Source: Holophagaceae bacterium (GTDB taxonomy: Bacteria > Acidobacteriota > Holophagae > Holophagales > Holophagaceae). From it: 64,000 nucleotides of DNA. The notes under the pieces were generated by a model. It worked only from the letters and a program-made list of their open reading frames with translations, did not search any database and was not told the origin of the DNA. Within the stretch, counting starts at the first letter, position 1. The number at the start of each line of letters is the position of its first letter. The DNA lies in contig JAJTBS010000001.1 in the NCBI GenBank assembly GCA_021286765.1, positions 806,001-870,000 of the forward strand, in the 5' to 3' direction. The position numbers and the translations under genes are program-made. Shown here one piece after another: positions 56,203 through 64,000 of the stretch.

Positions 56203-56988
56203 TCAGCCTCCCAGCAGCTTCAGGGCGAGCTTGGGGGCGGAGGCCAGAAGCGGCGTCAGCCAGGGCCCCAGCTCCCGGAGGACCAGGCCCAGGACCGTCA
56301 TGCCGAGGGCGATCTTCAGCGGGAAGCTCAGCTGCAGCAGCTGCAGCTGGGGCATGAACTTGCCGGAGACGCCCAGGATGAGATCGATCAGGAACAGGAC
56401 CGCCAGCACGGGGAACGCCAGCTGGAAGCCCTTCCCCAGCATCTGACCGATCAGCATGATCAGGCCGAAGGCCTGCATGGGCACGCCCTGGCCCATGGGG
56501 GCGATCCGGTAGCTGTCCACCAGGGCCAGGATCATCTGGTGGTGCAGCCCCGTGAGGAAAACCAGGAGGGCTGAGATCTGCATCATCAGAGAGCCTGAGA
56601 TCGAGGCGCTCTGGGAGGTGGCAGGATCCAGGAACTGCACGAAGGAGAACCCCATCTGGGTATCCATGAGGGTCCCCGCGAAGGACACCGCCTCGAGGAT
56701 CCAGGCCACCACGCTTCCCAGCAGCAGGCCGATCGCCAGCTCCGAGGCCATCAGCCCCACCAGTTCGGGCAGGCCCGAGGGGAGGTGCGCCGGAACGGGA
56801 ATGACCGGCAGCAGCACCGTCGTCAGCAGGGCGCCCAGGGCGGCCCGGAGTTGCAGGGGCACCTGCTCGGAACCCAGGATCGGCAGGGTCGCCAGCAGAC
56901 CCGTCATGCGCGTGAGCACCAGCACCCACAGCACCGCCTTGGCGCCGGTGATGGCCCAGACGGAAGTGCTCATGAGCGTGGGGGTCAC
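56203..56988 (-). CDS. fliR: Flagellar biosynthesis protein FliR
   Basis: A 261-residue membrane protein of the export gate with about six hydrophobic segments. The typical sequence LPILGSEQVPLQLRAALGALLT and GLMASELAIGLLLGSVVAWILEAVSFAGTLMDTQMGF are recognisable. The GTG at 56988 follows GAGGT; ATG at 56973 is an alternative. It is 7 bases after fliQ and 1 base before flhB. Confidence 0.94.
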   Translation of the reverse strand: MTPTLMSTSVWAITGAKAVLWVLVLTRMTGLLATLPILGSEQVPLQLRAALGALLTTVLLPVIPVPAHLPSGLPELVGLMASELAIGLLLGSVVAWILEAVSFAGTLMDTQMGFSFVQFLDPATSQSASISGSLMMQISALLVFLTGLHHQMILALVDSYRIAPMGQGVPMQAFGLIMLIGQMLGKGFQLAFPVLAVLFLIDLILGVSGKFMPQLQLLQLSFPLKIALGMTVLGLVLRELGPWLTPLLASAPKLALKLLGG

Positions 56989-56995
56989 GGCGACC

Positions 56996-57274
56996 TCAGC
57001 TCAGCTGTCGTACGACGGCATTGAAATCCGTGAACATGCGCGTGGTGAACCGGAGCATCACCTGCAGCATCCAGGGGAAGCTGACGGCCACCACAACCAT
57101 CACGGCGATGACCTTGGGCACGAAGGCGATGGTCTGATCCTGGAGGCTCGTCACCACCTGGAAGACGGAGACGATCAGGCCCACCACCAGCGATACCAGC
57201 AGGGCCGGACCGGCCACCAGCAGCGCGGTCTTGAGGGCCTCTTTTCCGAGTTGGGCGATCACCAGTTCGTTCAT
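56996..57274 (-). CDS. fliQ: Flagellar biosynthesis protein FliQ
   Basis: A 92-residue protein with two membrane helices: ALLVAGPALLVSLVVGLIVSVFQVVTSLQDQTIAFVPKVIAV and the following helix PWMLQVMLRFT. This is the standard FliQ length and pattern. The ATG at 57274 overlaps the fliP stop (ATGA). A longer frame to 57505 lies inside fliP in another phase and is not coding. Confidence 0.94.
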   Translation of the reverse strand: MNELVIAQLGKEALKTALLVAGPALLVSLVVGLIVSVFQVVTSLQDQTIAFVPKVIAVMVVVAVSFPWMLQVMLRFTTRMFTDFNAVVRQLS

Positions 57275-58026
57275 CCGGTGTACCCCCTCACCAGGGAGCC
57301 GACGATCAGGTACCAGCCGTCCACGAGCACGAAGAGCAGCACCTTGAAGGGCAGCGAGATCACCACCGGCGGCAGCATCATCATGCCCATGCTGAGCAGG
57401 ATGCTCGCCACCACCATGTCCACCACCAGGAAGGGCAGGAAGATCATGAAGCCGATCTCGAAGGCGGTCTTCAGCTCGCTGATGAGGAAGGCCGGCAGCA
57501 GACACTCCATGGGCACGTCGGCCTTGGTCTTCGGCGCCGGGGCCTTGGCGATCTTGAGGAAGAGCGACAGGTCCTTCTTCCGCGTATGGCGCAGCATGAA
57601 CACCTTCATGGGCGCCGCCGTGCGGTCCAGGGCCTGATCTGTGGTCAGTTCATTGCGCTGGAGGGGTTGGAGGACCGTGCTGTTAATCTCCCGCGCCGTG
57701 GGGGCCATGATGAAGAAGGTGAGCACCAGCGAGAGGCTGATGAGCACCTGGTTCGAGGGCGTCTGCTGGGTGCCCAGGCCCTGGCGGAGGAAGTGCATCA
57801 CCACCACGATGCGGGTGAAGCTGGTGGCGGTCATGAGGATGGTCGGGGCCAGGGTCAGGATCGTCAGCAGCAGCATGGCCTGCAGGCTGGAGCTGAGGGC
57901 CGGTCCCGAGGGCGCCTTGCCGAAATCCACGGTGACGGACGGCAGTGGGGCTGCCTGCTGGGCGCAGAGGCTCAGGCCAGCCGTCAGCAGGAGAACCGTG
58001 GGAAGCCAGCGCAGCAGCCGGTTCAC
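57271..58026 (-). CDS. fliP: Flagellar biosynthesis protein FliP
   Basis: A 251-residue export-gate protein with a cleavable signal-like N-terminus and four membrane helices. Conserved blocks: LAPTILMTATSFTRIVVVMHFLRQGLGTQQTPSNQVLISLSLVLTFFIM, PAFLISELKTAFEIGF and FLVVDMVVASILLSMGMMMLPPVVISLPFKVLLFVLVDGWYL. It overlaps fliO at its start and fliQ at its end (both 4 bases), so the gate components are made in coupled fashion. Confidence 0.97.
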   Translation of the reverse strand: MNRLLRWLPTVLLLTAGLSLCAQQAAPLPSVTVDFGKAPSGPALSSSLQAMLLLTILTLAPTILMTATSFTRIVVVMHFLRQGLGTQQTPSNQVLISLSLVLTFFIMAPTAREINSTVLQPLQRNELTTDQALDRTAAPMKVFMLRHTRKKDLSLFLKIAKAPAPKTKADVPMECLLPAFLISELKTAFEIGFMIFLPFLVVDMVVASILLSMGMMMLPPVVISLPFKVLLFVLVDGWYLIVGSLVRGYTG

Positions 58027-58553
58027 TGCCCACCCCCACCCTGCTTGAGCATCGCTTCCATCTCCTTCACGGGGACGGGGCGACCCAGGTCCACCTGGCG
58101 ATTCAGGGCGTCGTCGAAGGTGCCCGGCTCCCCACGGTCGCCCGGGTCCAGCCGCGAAAGCAGGCTGATGCCCTGGGGCGCCAGCGCGATGAGGAACCGC
58201 TCCCCTTCCACATCCAGGATGGAGACGAAGCGCCGGTCCCCCAGGGCCAGGGTCTCCTCCACCCGCAGCTTGTGGCCCCCGCCGCCGGGAATCCGGCCCC
58301 GGCCGTACTTCTTCAGGGCCCAGAGGCTCGCACCCGCCAGCCCCAGCACCAGCACCAGCGACCCGAAGGCCCGCAGGCCCGATGGGGGGGCCTCCGCAGC
58401 CTGGCCGGGCGTCGGTTTTCCGTCCTCCAGCGTCAAGGGAGCCTGCAGTTCCTTTTCAGAAGCCGTGGGCGGGGGGGCGGATCGATCCTGCGCCTGGGCC
58501 CCGAGACCCAGGCCCGCCATCAATCCAAGGGAAAGCACCCACCGTCTCAGCAC
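58023..58553 (-). CDS. fliO: Flagellar protein FliO
   Basis: A 176-residue protein. An N-terminal signal-like segment is followed by a Pro/Ala-rich periplasmic stretch, a membrane helix (about 63-80, FGSLVLVLGLAGASLWAL) and a cytoplasmic domain with LRVEETLALGDRRFVSILDVEGERFLIALAPQGISLL, typical of FliO/MopB. It assists FliP assembly. The GTG at 58553 follows GGGAG, which lies in a hairpin (58560-58579). It is the first gene of the fliO-fliP-fliQ-fliR-flhB series. Confidence 0.88.
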   Translation of the reverse strand: MLRRWVLSLGLMAGLGLGAQAQDRSAPPPTASEKELQAPLTLEDGKPTPGQAAEAPPSGLRAFGSLVLVLGLAGASLWALKKYGRGRIPGGGGHKLRVEETLALGDRRFVSILDVEGERFLIALAPQGISLLSRLDPGDRGEPGTFDDALNRQVDLGRPVPVKEMEAMLKQGGGGQ

Positions 58554-58559
58554 GACAAA

Positions 58560-58579
58560 CTCCCGACACAGCCCGGGAG
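58560..58579 (-). promoter_or_regulatory. Hairpin covering the fliO ribosome-binding site
   Basis: On the minus strand a 6-bp stem (58574-58579 with 58560-58565) and 8-base loop contain the GGGAG ribosome-binding site of fliO in the 3' arm, six bases before the GTG start. If it forms in the mRNA it would limit ribosome access. It could also serve as the weak terminator of the upstream gene at 58602, since TTT follows. Confidence 0.45.
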
Positions 58580-58601
58580 AGGGGCGAGAGGGATGCCAGG
58601 G

Positions 58602-59462
58602 CTATTTGGGTGGAGGGGGGTGGGGCAGGCGCACGTCGAACAACACCTTCCACTCCGCCCCTTCGAGGGTCCAGACCCGGAGAAAGCTGGCCGCAGTCCC
58701 CCGCTGATCGGGGCCAGACTCGCCGCAGGTCCAGGCCAAGTCGCCGCTGGCCGCCACCTGGATGCGGGCCGGTGCCCACCGCGCCCCGGGCGGGTCGGCC
58801 TCCAGGGCCTTCTCAATTTCCGCGGGGTCACGCAGGGGCATCCGCCGCGGACGCAGCACCCGCGCCTGCTTCGCCAGCTCTGGCAGCAGGGCCAGTCCCC
58901 CCTTCTCTGCCCAGGCCACCGCGAGATCGGCTTCCTTCTTCTGAAGCCTGGGTGTGGCGTCCGGTTGCTTCGGCTTCGAAGCAGGCACCACCGGCGTGGC
59001 CTCCCGAAGGGCAAGTGGCTCCACCGGGCGCTCCGGCGCCGCGTGAGGGACGCCGATGTCGGCCACGGCCTTCCAGCCGCCGTCGGCCTGCTTCCGCCAG
59101 AGAGAGAGGAAGTGGCCATGCACCAGGACAGCCCCCCCCTTCTTCACCGCGTAGGTCCAGGGACCAAGGCTCCAGGCCAGGTCGCCCGAGGCGGCGAGGC
59201 CCATGGCCTCTGGGTACCAGACCAGGTGGCCGGGGTCACCGGGCTCGGGCCCGTACTGCGCCATCCGGGTGGTCATCCGCGGCGAGAACACGCTTGCATC
59301 CTCGGTCAGCCAGGTCAGGAAGGCCGCGCGGATGCCTTTCTCATCGGCCATGCGGGCGAAGGCCTGCTCAGCTCTGAGCACCGGTTCCAGAGGGGGCGAC
59401 TGGGCCAGGGCAGGCCCAGCGCCCATGAAGAGACACGGAAGGAGCCTCCAGGCTCTCGACAT
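58602..59462 (-). CDS. Exported protein with two SnoaL/NTF2-like halves
   Basis: A 286-residue protein with a signal peptide (cleavage near ALAQSP). It appears to be built of two similar halves: each ends in ASGDLAW, followed by a segment of the type [23 protein letters not shown] or [22 protein letters not shown]. That is the layout of SnoaL-like (NTF2-fold) domains with a DUF4440-like pattern. Both lack recognisable catalytic residues. The ATG at 59462 follows GGAGGT. It precedes fliO on the same strand by 48 bases, but there is no evidence for a flagellar role. Confidence 0.72.
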   Translation of the reverse strand: MSRAWRLLPCLFMGAGPALAQSPPLEPVLRAEQAFARMADEKGIRAAFLTWLTEDASVFSPRMTTRMAQYGPEPGDPGHLVWYPEAMGLAASGDLAWSLGPWTYAVKKGGAVLVHGHFLSLWRKQADGGWKAVADIGVPHAAPERPVEPLALREATPVVPASKPKQPDATPRLQKKEADLAVAWAEKGGLALLPELAKQARVLRPRRMPLRDPAEIEKALEADPPGARWAPARIQVAASGDLAWTCGESGPDQRGTAASFLRVWTLEGAEWKVLFDVRLPHPPPPK

Positions 59463-59560
59463 GGCACCTCCGGAAAAGTGATCCCACCCTAGCACCGTTG
59501 CGACGGAACCTCTGTGGGCGTAGGGTGAAGCCTCATCACGCGATACTTGAAGGAGCTGCC

Positions 59561-60022
59561 ATGCCCGACTACCAGCTCACTGTGAATGGCCGCCTCCGCA
59601 CCGTGGACGGCGAGGCCGACACGCCGCTTCTCTGGGTCCTCCGCGACACCCTCGGCCTCACCGGCACCAAGTTCGGCTGTGGCCAGGGCGTCTGCGGATC
59701 CTGCACCGTCCATCTGGACGGCAAGGCCGTGAAGTCCTGCCAGACGAGCCTGAGGGAGGCCGCCGGACACACGATCGTCACCGTGGAAGGCCTCTCAAAG
59801 GATGGCACCCACCCGGTGCAGCAGGCCTGGCTTGCGGAGGATGTGGCCCAGTGCGGCTACTGCCAACCGGGCATGATCATGACGGCCGCGGCCCTGCTCA
59901 AGCACAAGGCCCATCCCACGGACGGCGACATCGACGAGGCCTTCGCCGACCACGTGTGCCGCTGCGGCACGTACCCGCGCGTCCGGAAAGCCGTGCTGCG
60001 CGCCGCGGGAGGTGCGAAATGA
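59561..60022 (+). CDS. 2Fe-2S subunit of a molybdenum hydroxylase
   Basis: A 153-residue electron-transfer subunit with two [2Fe-2S] clusters. The first is in the plant-ferredoxin-like half ([15 protein letters not shown] and KSC). The second is in the helical half ([10 protein letters not shown] and CRCGTYPRV). It resembles IorA of isoquinoline 1-oxidoreductase and related xanthine-oxidase-family enzymes. The ATG follows AAGGAG. Its stop overlaps the start of the catalytic subunit (ATGA). Confidence 0.94.
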   Translation: MPDYQLTVNGRLRTVDGEADTPLLWVLRDTLGLTGTKFGCGQGVCGSCTVHLDGKAVKSCQTSLREAAGHTIVTVEGLSKDGTHPVQQAWLAEDVAQCGYCQPGMIMTAAALLKHKAHPTDGDIDEAFADHVCRCGTYPRVRKAVLRAAGGAK

Positions 60023-62169
60023 CCAGCCGCCGGGAATTCCTGAAGGTGACGGGTGCGGCCGGAGCCGGCCTCGTCCTGGGGCTGCATCTGGAGGCCAAGC
60101 CCAGGCCCGGGGAGGCCGCCGGGGCTGAGTTCAGGCCCAATGCCTTCCTGGCCCTGCGGCCGGATGGCACCGTGCGGATCACGGTCCCCAAGACCGAGAT
60201 GGGCCAGGGAGTCCGCACGGCCCTGCCCATGGCGCTGGCCGAGGAACTGGACCTCGACTGGTCCCGCATCGAGGTTGTCAACGCGAACCCAGGGCCGGAC
60301 TTCAAGTCCATGCAGACTGGCGGCAGCACGAGCGTCAGCAGCACCTGGACCCCGCTCCGCAAGGCTGGCGCCGCCGCGCGGCAGATGCTGGTGGCCGCCG
60401 CCGCGGCGCATTGGAAGGTCGACGCCCAGGCATGCTCCACCGGGAACGGCTTCGTGCTGGGACCCGGTGATCGCAAGCTCGGCTATGGCGAGTTGGCGGA
60501 GGCCGCCGCCAAGCTGCCGGTGCCCAAGGATCCGCCCCTCAAGAAGGCCGGCGAATACCGGCTGCTGGGGAAGCGCATGCCCCGCTTCGACGGCCCCGCC
60601 ATCGTCACCGGCAAGGCCGTGTTCGGACTCGATGTGCGCCGCCCCGGCCAGCGCTTCGCAGCCGTGCTGCGCTGCCAGGTTCCCGGCGGCCAGCCCAAGG
60701 CCTGGGATGAGACCAAAGCCAAGGCCGTGAAGGGCGTGAAGGCCGTGGTGAAGGTGCCCACGGGCCTGGCGGTGGTCGCCGACAGCACCTGGGCCGCCTT
60801 CAAGGGCCGGGAGGCCCTGGCCGCCACCGCGACCTGGGACGAAGGCGCCGGGAAGGAGTTCAGCTCCACCGCGCTGGAGGCCCAGATGCGGACGGCCCTG
60901 ACCGGGCCCGCCGACGAGGCCAGGAAGGCCGGTGACGCCGAGAAGGCCCTCGCCGCCGCCGCCAAGGTGATGGAGGCCGAATACGCCTTTCCGTACCAGG
61001 CCCATGCCACGGTGGAGCCCATGAATGCCACGGTCCAGGTCCAGGCCGAAGGCGCGGAGCTGTGGACCGGAACCCAGTCCCCGAACCGGGCCCAGAGCAC
61101 CGCCGCGGCCGCCCTGGGCCTCAAGCCCGAGCAGCTGAAGGTGAACGTGGCCCTCATCGGCGGAGGCTTTGGTCGCCGCCTGGGCACGGACTTCAGCACC
61201 GAGGCCGCCCAGGTGGCCAAGGCCCTGGGGGGCGGGCCGGTCCAGGTGGTGTGGAACCGGGAGGACGACCTCCGCCACGACCTGCACCACCCGGCCACCC
61301 TGCACCGGATGAGGGCGGGCCTGGACGCTGCCGGCGGCCTGTCGGCCTGGGCGCACCGCATCGCCGGCCCTTCCATCCTGCGCTCCTGGATGGGCGGCCA
61401 GAAATCGCCGGCCATGGCCTCCGCCGAAGCCAACGGTGCCCTGGACATCCCCTACGCCATTCCGGCCATCAAGGTGGACTACGCCGAGGTGGAGGCCCCC
61501 ACGCCACTGGGCTGGTGGCGCGGCATCGAGATCGTGCCCAATGTCTTCGCCCGGGAGTGCTTCCTGGATGAAGTGGCCCATGCCACCGGCAAGGATCCCC
61601 TCCGCCTGCGGCTCGACCTGATGGGCAACCAGGTCATCGTCAGGTTCGGCCGGGACGAAGCGGACATCCGGCGGCTGAAGAAGGTGCTGCGGATGGCCGC
61701 CGAGAAGGCCGGCTGGGGCCGCAAGCTCCCGGCGGGACGGGGGCTGGGCCTGGCCTGCCACGCCTATGACGGCCGAACCTATGCCGCCGAGGTGGCCGAA
61801 GTCTCGGTGGAGAAGGGCCAGTTGCGCATCCACAAGATCACCTGCGCCGTGGACTGCGGCTTCGTGGTGAACCCGGCCGGGCTGGAGGCCCAGGTGGAGG
61901 GCGGCATCGCCTTCGGCCTGTCGGCGCTCTTCAGCCAGATCACCTGGGACAAGGGCCGCACGGTGGAGACGGGGTACCACGATTTCCCCGTGCTGCGCCT
62001 CGCGGACATGCCCGCCATCGACACCGTCATCGTCGCCAGCGCCGAGGCGCCTTCCGGCATGGGCGAGCCGCCCGTGCCCCTGGCCATCCCCGCGGTGCTG
62101 AACGCGGTCTTCGCGGCCACGGGCAAGCGCATCCGCCGGGTGCCGGTCAGTTCTGACTCCTTCAAGTGA
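60019..62169 (+). CDS. Tat-exported molybdenum hydroxylase catalytic subunit (IorB-like)
   Basis: A 716-residue molybdenum-cofactor subunit. The N-terminus has a twin-arginine signal (SRREFLK followed by a hydrophobic stretch), so the enzyme is exported folded to the periplasm, as in IorB and aldehyde-dehydrogenase relatives. Typical blocks: [24 protein letters not shown], the [12 protein letters not shown] domain and the substrate-side [35 protein letters not shown] and ends in [21 protein letters not shown], where the active-site glutamate lies. The substrate is unknown: N-heterocycle or aldehyde hydroxylation are the family choices. The ATG follows GGGAGGT. Confidence 0.93.
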   Translation: MTSRREFLKVTGAAGAGLVLGLHLEAKPRPGEAAGAEFRPNAFLALRPDGTVRITVPKTEMGQGVRTALPMALAEELDLDWSRIEVVNANPGPDFKSMQTGGSTSVSSTWTPLRKAGAAARQMLVAAAAAHWKVDAQACSTGNGFVLGPGDRKLGYGELAEAAAKLPVPKDPPLKKAGEYRLLGKRMPRFDGPAIVTGKAVFGLDVRRPGQRFAAVLRCQVPGGQPKAWDETKAKAVKGVKAVVKVPTGLAVVADSTWAAFKGREALAATATWDEGAGKEFSSTALEAQMRTALTGPADEARKAGDAEKALAAAAKVMEAEYAFPYQAHATVEPMNATVQVQAEGAELWTGTQSPNRAQSTAAAALGLKPEQLKVNVALIGGGFGRRLGTDFSTEAAQVAKALGGGPVQVVWNREDDLRHDLHHPATLHRMRAGLDAAGGLSAWAHRIAGPSILRSWMGGQKSPAMASAEANGALDIPYAIPAIKVDYAEVEAPTPLGWWRGIEIVPNVFARECFLDEVAHATGKDPLRLRLDLMGNQVIVRFGRDEADIRRLKKVLRMAAEKAGWGRKLPAGRGLGLACHAYDGRTYAAEVAEVSVEKGQLRIHKITCAVDCGFVVNPAGLEAQVEGGIAFGLSALFSQITWDKGRTVETGYHDFPVLRLADMPAIDTVIVASAEAPSGMGEPPVPLAIPAVLNAVFAATGKRIRRVPVSSDSFK

Positions 62170-63134
62170 AAGAGCTCCAGGACATCCTGCGCCTGGTCCG
62201 CGAGCGCCCGGGCCCCTTGGCCCTCGCCACCCTGGTGCGCGCCGAGGGGGCCAGCTACCGCCGCACTGGAGCACGGCTGCTGCTGGACGCCAGCGGGCCC
62301 CTGCGCGGTTCCCTCAGCGGAGGCTGCCTCGAAGGCGATGTCCAGGCGCGGGCGCTGGAAGCGCTGGCCCAGGGTCGGCCGAAGCTGGTGCAGTACGACC
62401 TGCGCGGCGAGCTCGATCTGGTCTGGGGCAGCGGGAGCGGCTGCGAAGGCGTGCTCGACATCCTGATCGAGCCGCTGCAGGGCTTTCCGGATTGGATGCG
62501 TTGGGTCGAGCAGGCCTGGGCTTCCAGAACCGGCATCCGCCTCCACACCGATCTGGATCCGGAGCGACTCGGCCAGCGGAGCCTCCTCGCCCAGCCTGAA
62601 GCTCCCAGCTCCGGTTTCACGGAGATCATCCATCCCCCCCGGGCCCTCTGGGTGCTCGGCGCCAGCGATGACAGCCGTCCCCTCGTCCACGTGGCGAAAA
62701 CCCTGGGCTGGTTTGTGGGCGTGTTGGACCACCGGCCGGCCTTCGCCCAGCCGGCGCGGTTTCCCGAGGCGGATGCGGTGCGCTCGGGCCACCCTGCCCA
62801 GGTGCTGCCGACCTTGCCCCTGGACGCCCGCAGCGCGGTGGTGCTCATGACCCACCACTACGCCAAGGACCTGGAAGCCCTGCGCCTGCTCCTGCCCTCG
62901 AAAGCCGGCTACCTGGGCCTCATGGGCAGCCGGGCCCGGGGAGCCAGGCTCCTGGGGGAGCTGGCGGCGGAGGGCCTGCATCCCGATGAGCGGCTCCACA
63001 CACCCGTGGGCCTCGACCTCGGCGCGACGGATCCCGAAGGCATCGCCCTGGCCATCCTCGCCGAGATCCAGGCCTTCGCCGCCGAGCGCTCCGGCCGGCC
63101 GCTTCGCGGGACCCAAATCCGGGTCACACCGTGA
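62166..63134 (+). CDS. XdhC/CoxI-family molybdenum enzyme maturation protein
   Basis: A 322-residue protein with the N-terminal XdhC_CoxI domain (LALATLVRAEGASYRRTGARLLLD, GSLSGGCLEGDVQ) and the C-terminal Rossmann-like XdhC domain (LWVLGASDDSRPLVHVAKTLGWFVGVLDHRPAF, VVLMTHHYAKDLEALRLLL, GYLGLMGSRARGARLL). Members deliver sulfurated molybdenum cofactor to xanthine-oxidase-family enzymes. The GTG overlaps the hydroxylase stop (GTGA). Confidence 0.93.
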   Translation: MKELQDILRLVRERPGPLALATLVRAEGASYRRTGARLLLDASGPLRGSLSGGCLEGDVQARALEALAQGRPKLVQYDLRGELDLVWGSGSGCEGVLDILIEPLQGFPDWMRWVEQAWASRTGIRLHTDLDPERLGQRSLLAQPEAPSSGFTEIIHPPRALWVLGASDDSRPLVHVAKTLGWFVGVLDHRPAFAQPARFPEADAVRSGHPAQVLPTLPLDARSAVVLMTHHYAKDLEALRLLLPSKAGYLGLMGSRARGARLLGELAAEGLHPDERLHTPVGLDLGATDPEGIALAILAEIQAFAAERSGRPLRGTQIRVTP

Positions 63135-63688
63135 TCCCTGCGCTCATCCTGGCTGCCGGTTCGGGTCGGCGCATGGGCGGTCCCAAGGCCCTGCTCATGC
63201 TCGAGGGCGAAACCCTGCTCCAGCGGGCCGCGAGGATCGCCCAGGCCGCCGGTTGCGAACCTGTGACCGCCGTGGTGGGCAGCTGGGAGGCGGGTGCCCT
63301 GGATCCGCAGGTGCAGCTGGTCCGGAATGCCGAAGCCGCGGAAGGCATGGCCAGCTCCATCCGGGCGGGCGTCGCCGCCCTGCCCGGGTCCGCAAGCGCG
63401 GTCCTCATCCTCGCCATCGACCAGCCGGCGGTGGATGCGCCCCTGCTCAGGCGGCTCCTCCAGCTTCATGGCTCCCGGGATGGCACCGCCCCTGTGGCCT
63501 GCGCCTACCAAGGCAGTCTTGGCATCCCGGCGATCTTTCCGGCCCGGTTCTTTCCAGAACTGCTGGCCCTGACGGGCGACCGGGGCGCCAAGCCCATCCT
63601 CCTGCGCGAAAACGCCCTGGCCATCCCCTTCCCCGAGGGGGCCTGGGATCTCGATGCCCCGGGGGATCTCACCCGCTTCACGCGCTGA
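63131..63688 (+). CDS. MocA-like molybdenum cofactor cytidylyltransferase
   Basis: A 185-residue nucleotidyltransferase of the MobA/MocA fold: LILAAGSGRRMGGPKALLMLEGETLL, AEGMASSIRAGVAAL, LILAIDQPAV and the C-terminal FPEGAWDLDAPGDL. MocA cytidylylates the molybdopterin ligand for xanthine-oxidase-type enzymes, which fits its place in the operon. The GTG overlaps the XdhC stop. Its end overlaps the convergent HxlR gene by 11 bases. Confidence 0.9.
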   Translation: MIPALILAAGSGRRMGGPKALLMLEGETLLQRAARIAQAAGCEPVTAVVGSWEAGALDPQVQLVRNAEAAEGMASSIRAGVAALPGSASAVLILAIDQPAVDAPLLRRLLQLHGSRDGTAPVACAYQGSLGIPAIFPARFFPELLALTGDRGAKPILLRENALAIPFPEGAWDLDAPGDLTRFTR

Positions 63689-64000
63689 GCGCGGCCTTCT
63701 TCTGCAAGTGGTCGTAGCGCTTGCGGGCCTGCTCCAGTTCCGCCAGGTGGGTGCCGGCCCATTCGCAGAGGGCGCCCAGGGGCTCAATGAGGGTGTGGCC
63801 CAGCTTCGTAAGCTCGTACTCGGTGCGTGGCGGCACCTCGGGGTAGACATGGCGCGTGACCAGGCCATCCCGCTCCAGCTTGCGCAGGGTCTGGGTGAGC
63901 ATCTTCTGACTGATGCCACCCACCTGCCGGTGCAGGTCGCCATAGCGCTGCTTGCCGCGGGAGAGGAGGTAGATGAGCAAGGTGGTCCACTTGTCCGCGA
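63678..64000 (-). CDS. HxlR-family transcriptional regulator (5' end cut by window edge)
   Basis: The visible 107 codons contain the winged-helix HxlR core: ADKWTTLLIYLLSRGKQRYGDLHRQVGGISQKMLTQTLRKLERDGLVTRHVYPEVPPRTEYELTKLG reads as one domain (given here as DKWTT, GISQKMLTQTLRKLE and PPRTEYELT). The reading frame is open to the right edge, and the first conserved helix with the usual sensing cysteine lies outside, so the start is not visible. It converges on the molybdenum hydroxylase operon; regulation of that operon is only a guess. Confidence 0.88.
   Translation of the reverse strand, partial: ADKWTTLLIYLLSRGKQRYGDLHRQVGGISQKMLTQTLRKLERDGLVTRHVYPEVPPRTEYELTKLGHTLIEPLGALCEWAGTHLAELEQARKRYDHLQKKAALSA

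Noticed and set aside
59857..62274. Roughly 800-codon antisense frame through the molybdenum hydroxylase
   Set aside because: Lies opposite a well-supported enzyme and has shadow-like composition.

Overview
This is a high-GC, gene-dense bacterial chromosome segment with about 65 protein genes, most separated by a few bases or by 4-base ATGA/GTGA overlaps. It has no rRNA, tRNA, insertion sequence, prophage or CRISPR array that I can see. The combination of bacillithiol genes, a flagellar export gate, FHA/Hanks-kinase/SpoIIE-phosphatase signalling, a bactofilin-M23 pair, many TPR proteins and abundant GTG/TTG starts suggests an Acidobacteriota member close to Holophaga/Geothrix. That placement is inference from gene content and style, not from a marker comparison.

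Layout. 1-3.1 kb: two tandem pirins (one cut by the window edge), a universal stress protein and a glutaryl-CoA-type acyl-CoA dehydrogenase. 3.0-7.0 kb: thymidine kinase (tdk) behind a DUF4388 membrane protein, a TPR/zinc-ribbon membrane protein and a DUF1844 protein. 7.2-8.2 kb: an exported TPR protein. 8.3-12.8 kb: metG, a small unknown protein, an ArsC/Spx-like protein and xth, then a cyclophilin and tag. 12.8-13.3 kb: an AT-rich spacer and an unannotated 47-residue peptide gene. 13.3-22.3 kb: a signalling block with a transmembrane Ser/Thr kinase-TPR protein divergent from an FHA-GAF-SpoIIE phosphatase, followed by a PAS/GAF hybrid histidine kinase. 22.3-30.8 kb: a UbiA-family prenyltransferase, M23 peptidase-bactofilin, ruvB, an FHA-GAF histidine kinase coupled to ispF, a lipoprotein, a ferredoxin coupled to an alpha/beta hydrolase, a CsgG-like protein and an HU/IHF protein. 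30.9-41.0 kb: pepA, pabB, an HNH nuclease and a long minus-strand series (aldehyde dehydrogenase, an unknown gene, pta, purN, nnr, tsaE, rmuC). 41.0-52.6 kb: bshC-bshB1-tilS, ftsH-folP-glmM-ftsW, a stand-alone DUF2344 protein, a KdkA-like kinase and a secreted cyclophilin. 52.6-58.6 kb (minus): fliO-fliP-fliQ-fliR-flhB, a response regulator and a TPR protein. 58.6-64 kb: an exported unknown protein, then a molybdenum hydroxylase operon (2Fe-2S subunit, Tat-exported catalytic subunit, XdhC-type chaperone, MocA-type cytidylyltransferase) converging on an HxlR regulator cut by the right edge.

How the genes fit together. Several groups form functional units: bacillithiol synthesis steps; cell-envelope growth (ftsH, glmM, ftsW, M23-bactofilin); flagellar type III export; an apparently self-contained molybdenum hydroxylase maturation operon; and a phosphorylation-based signalling neighbourhood. 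Nothing here is a clear-cut new system. The items most worth a second look are the short peptide gene at 13153-13296, the very compact BshC, the perfect 16-bp hairpin between the cyclophilin and tag, the hairpin covering the fliO ribosome-binding site, and the orphan DUF2344 and altered FtsW and KdkA-like proteins.
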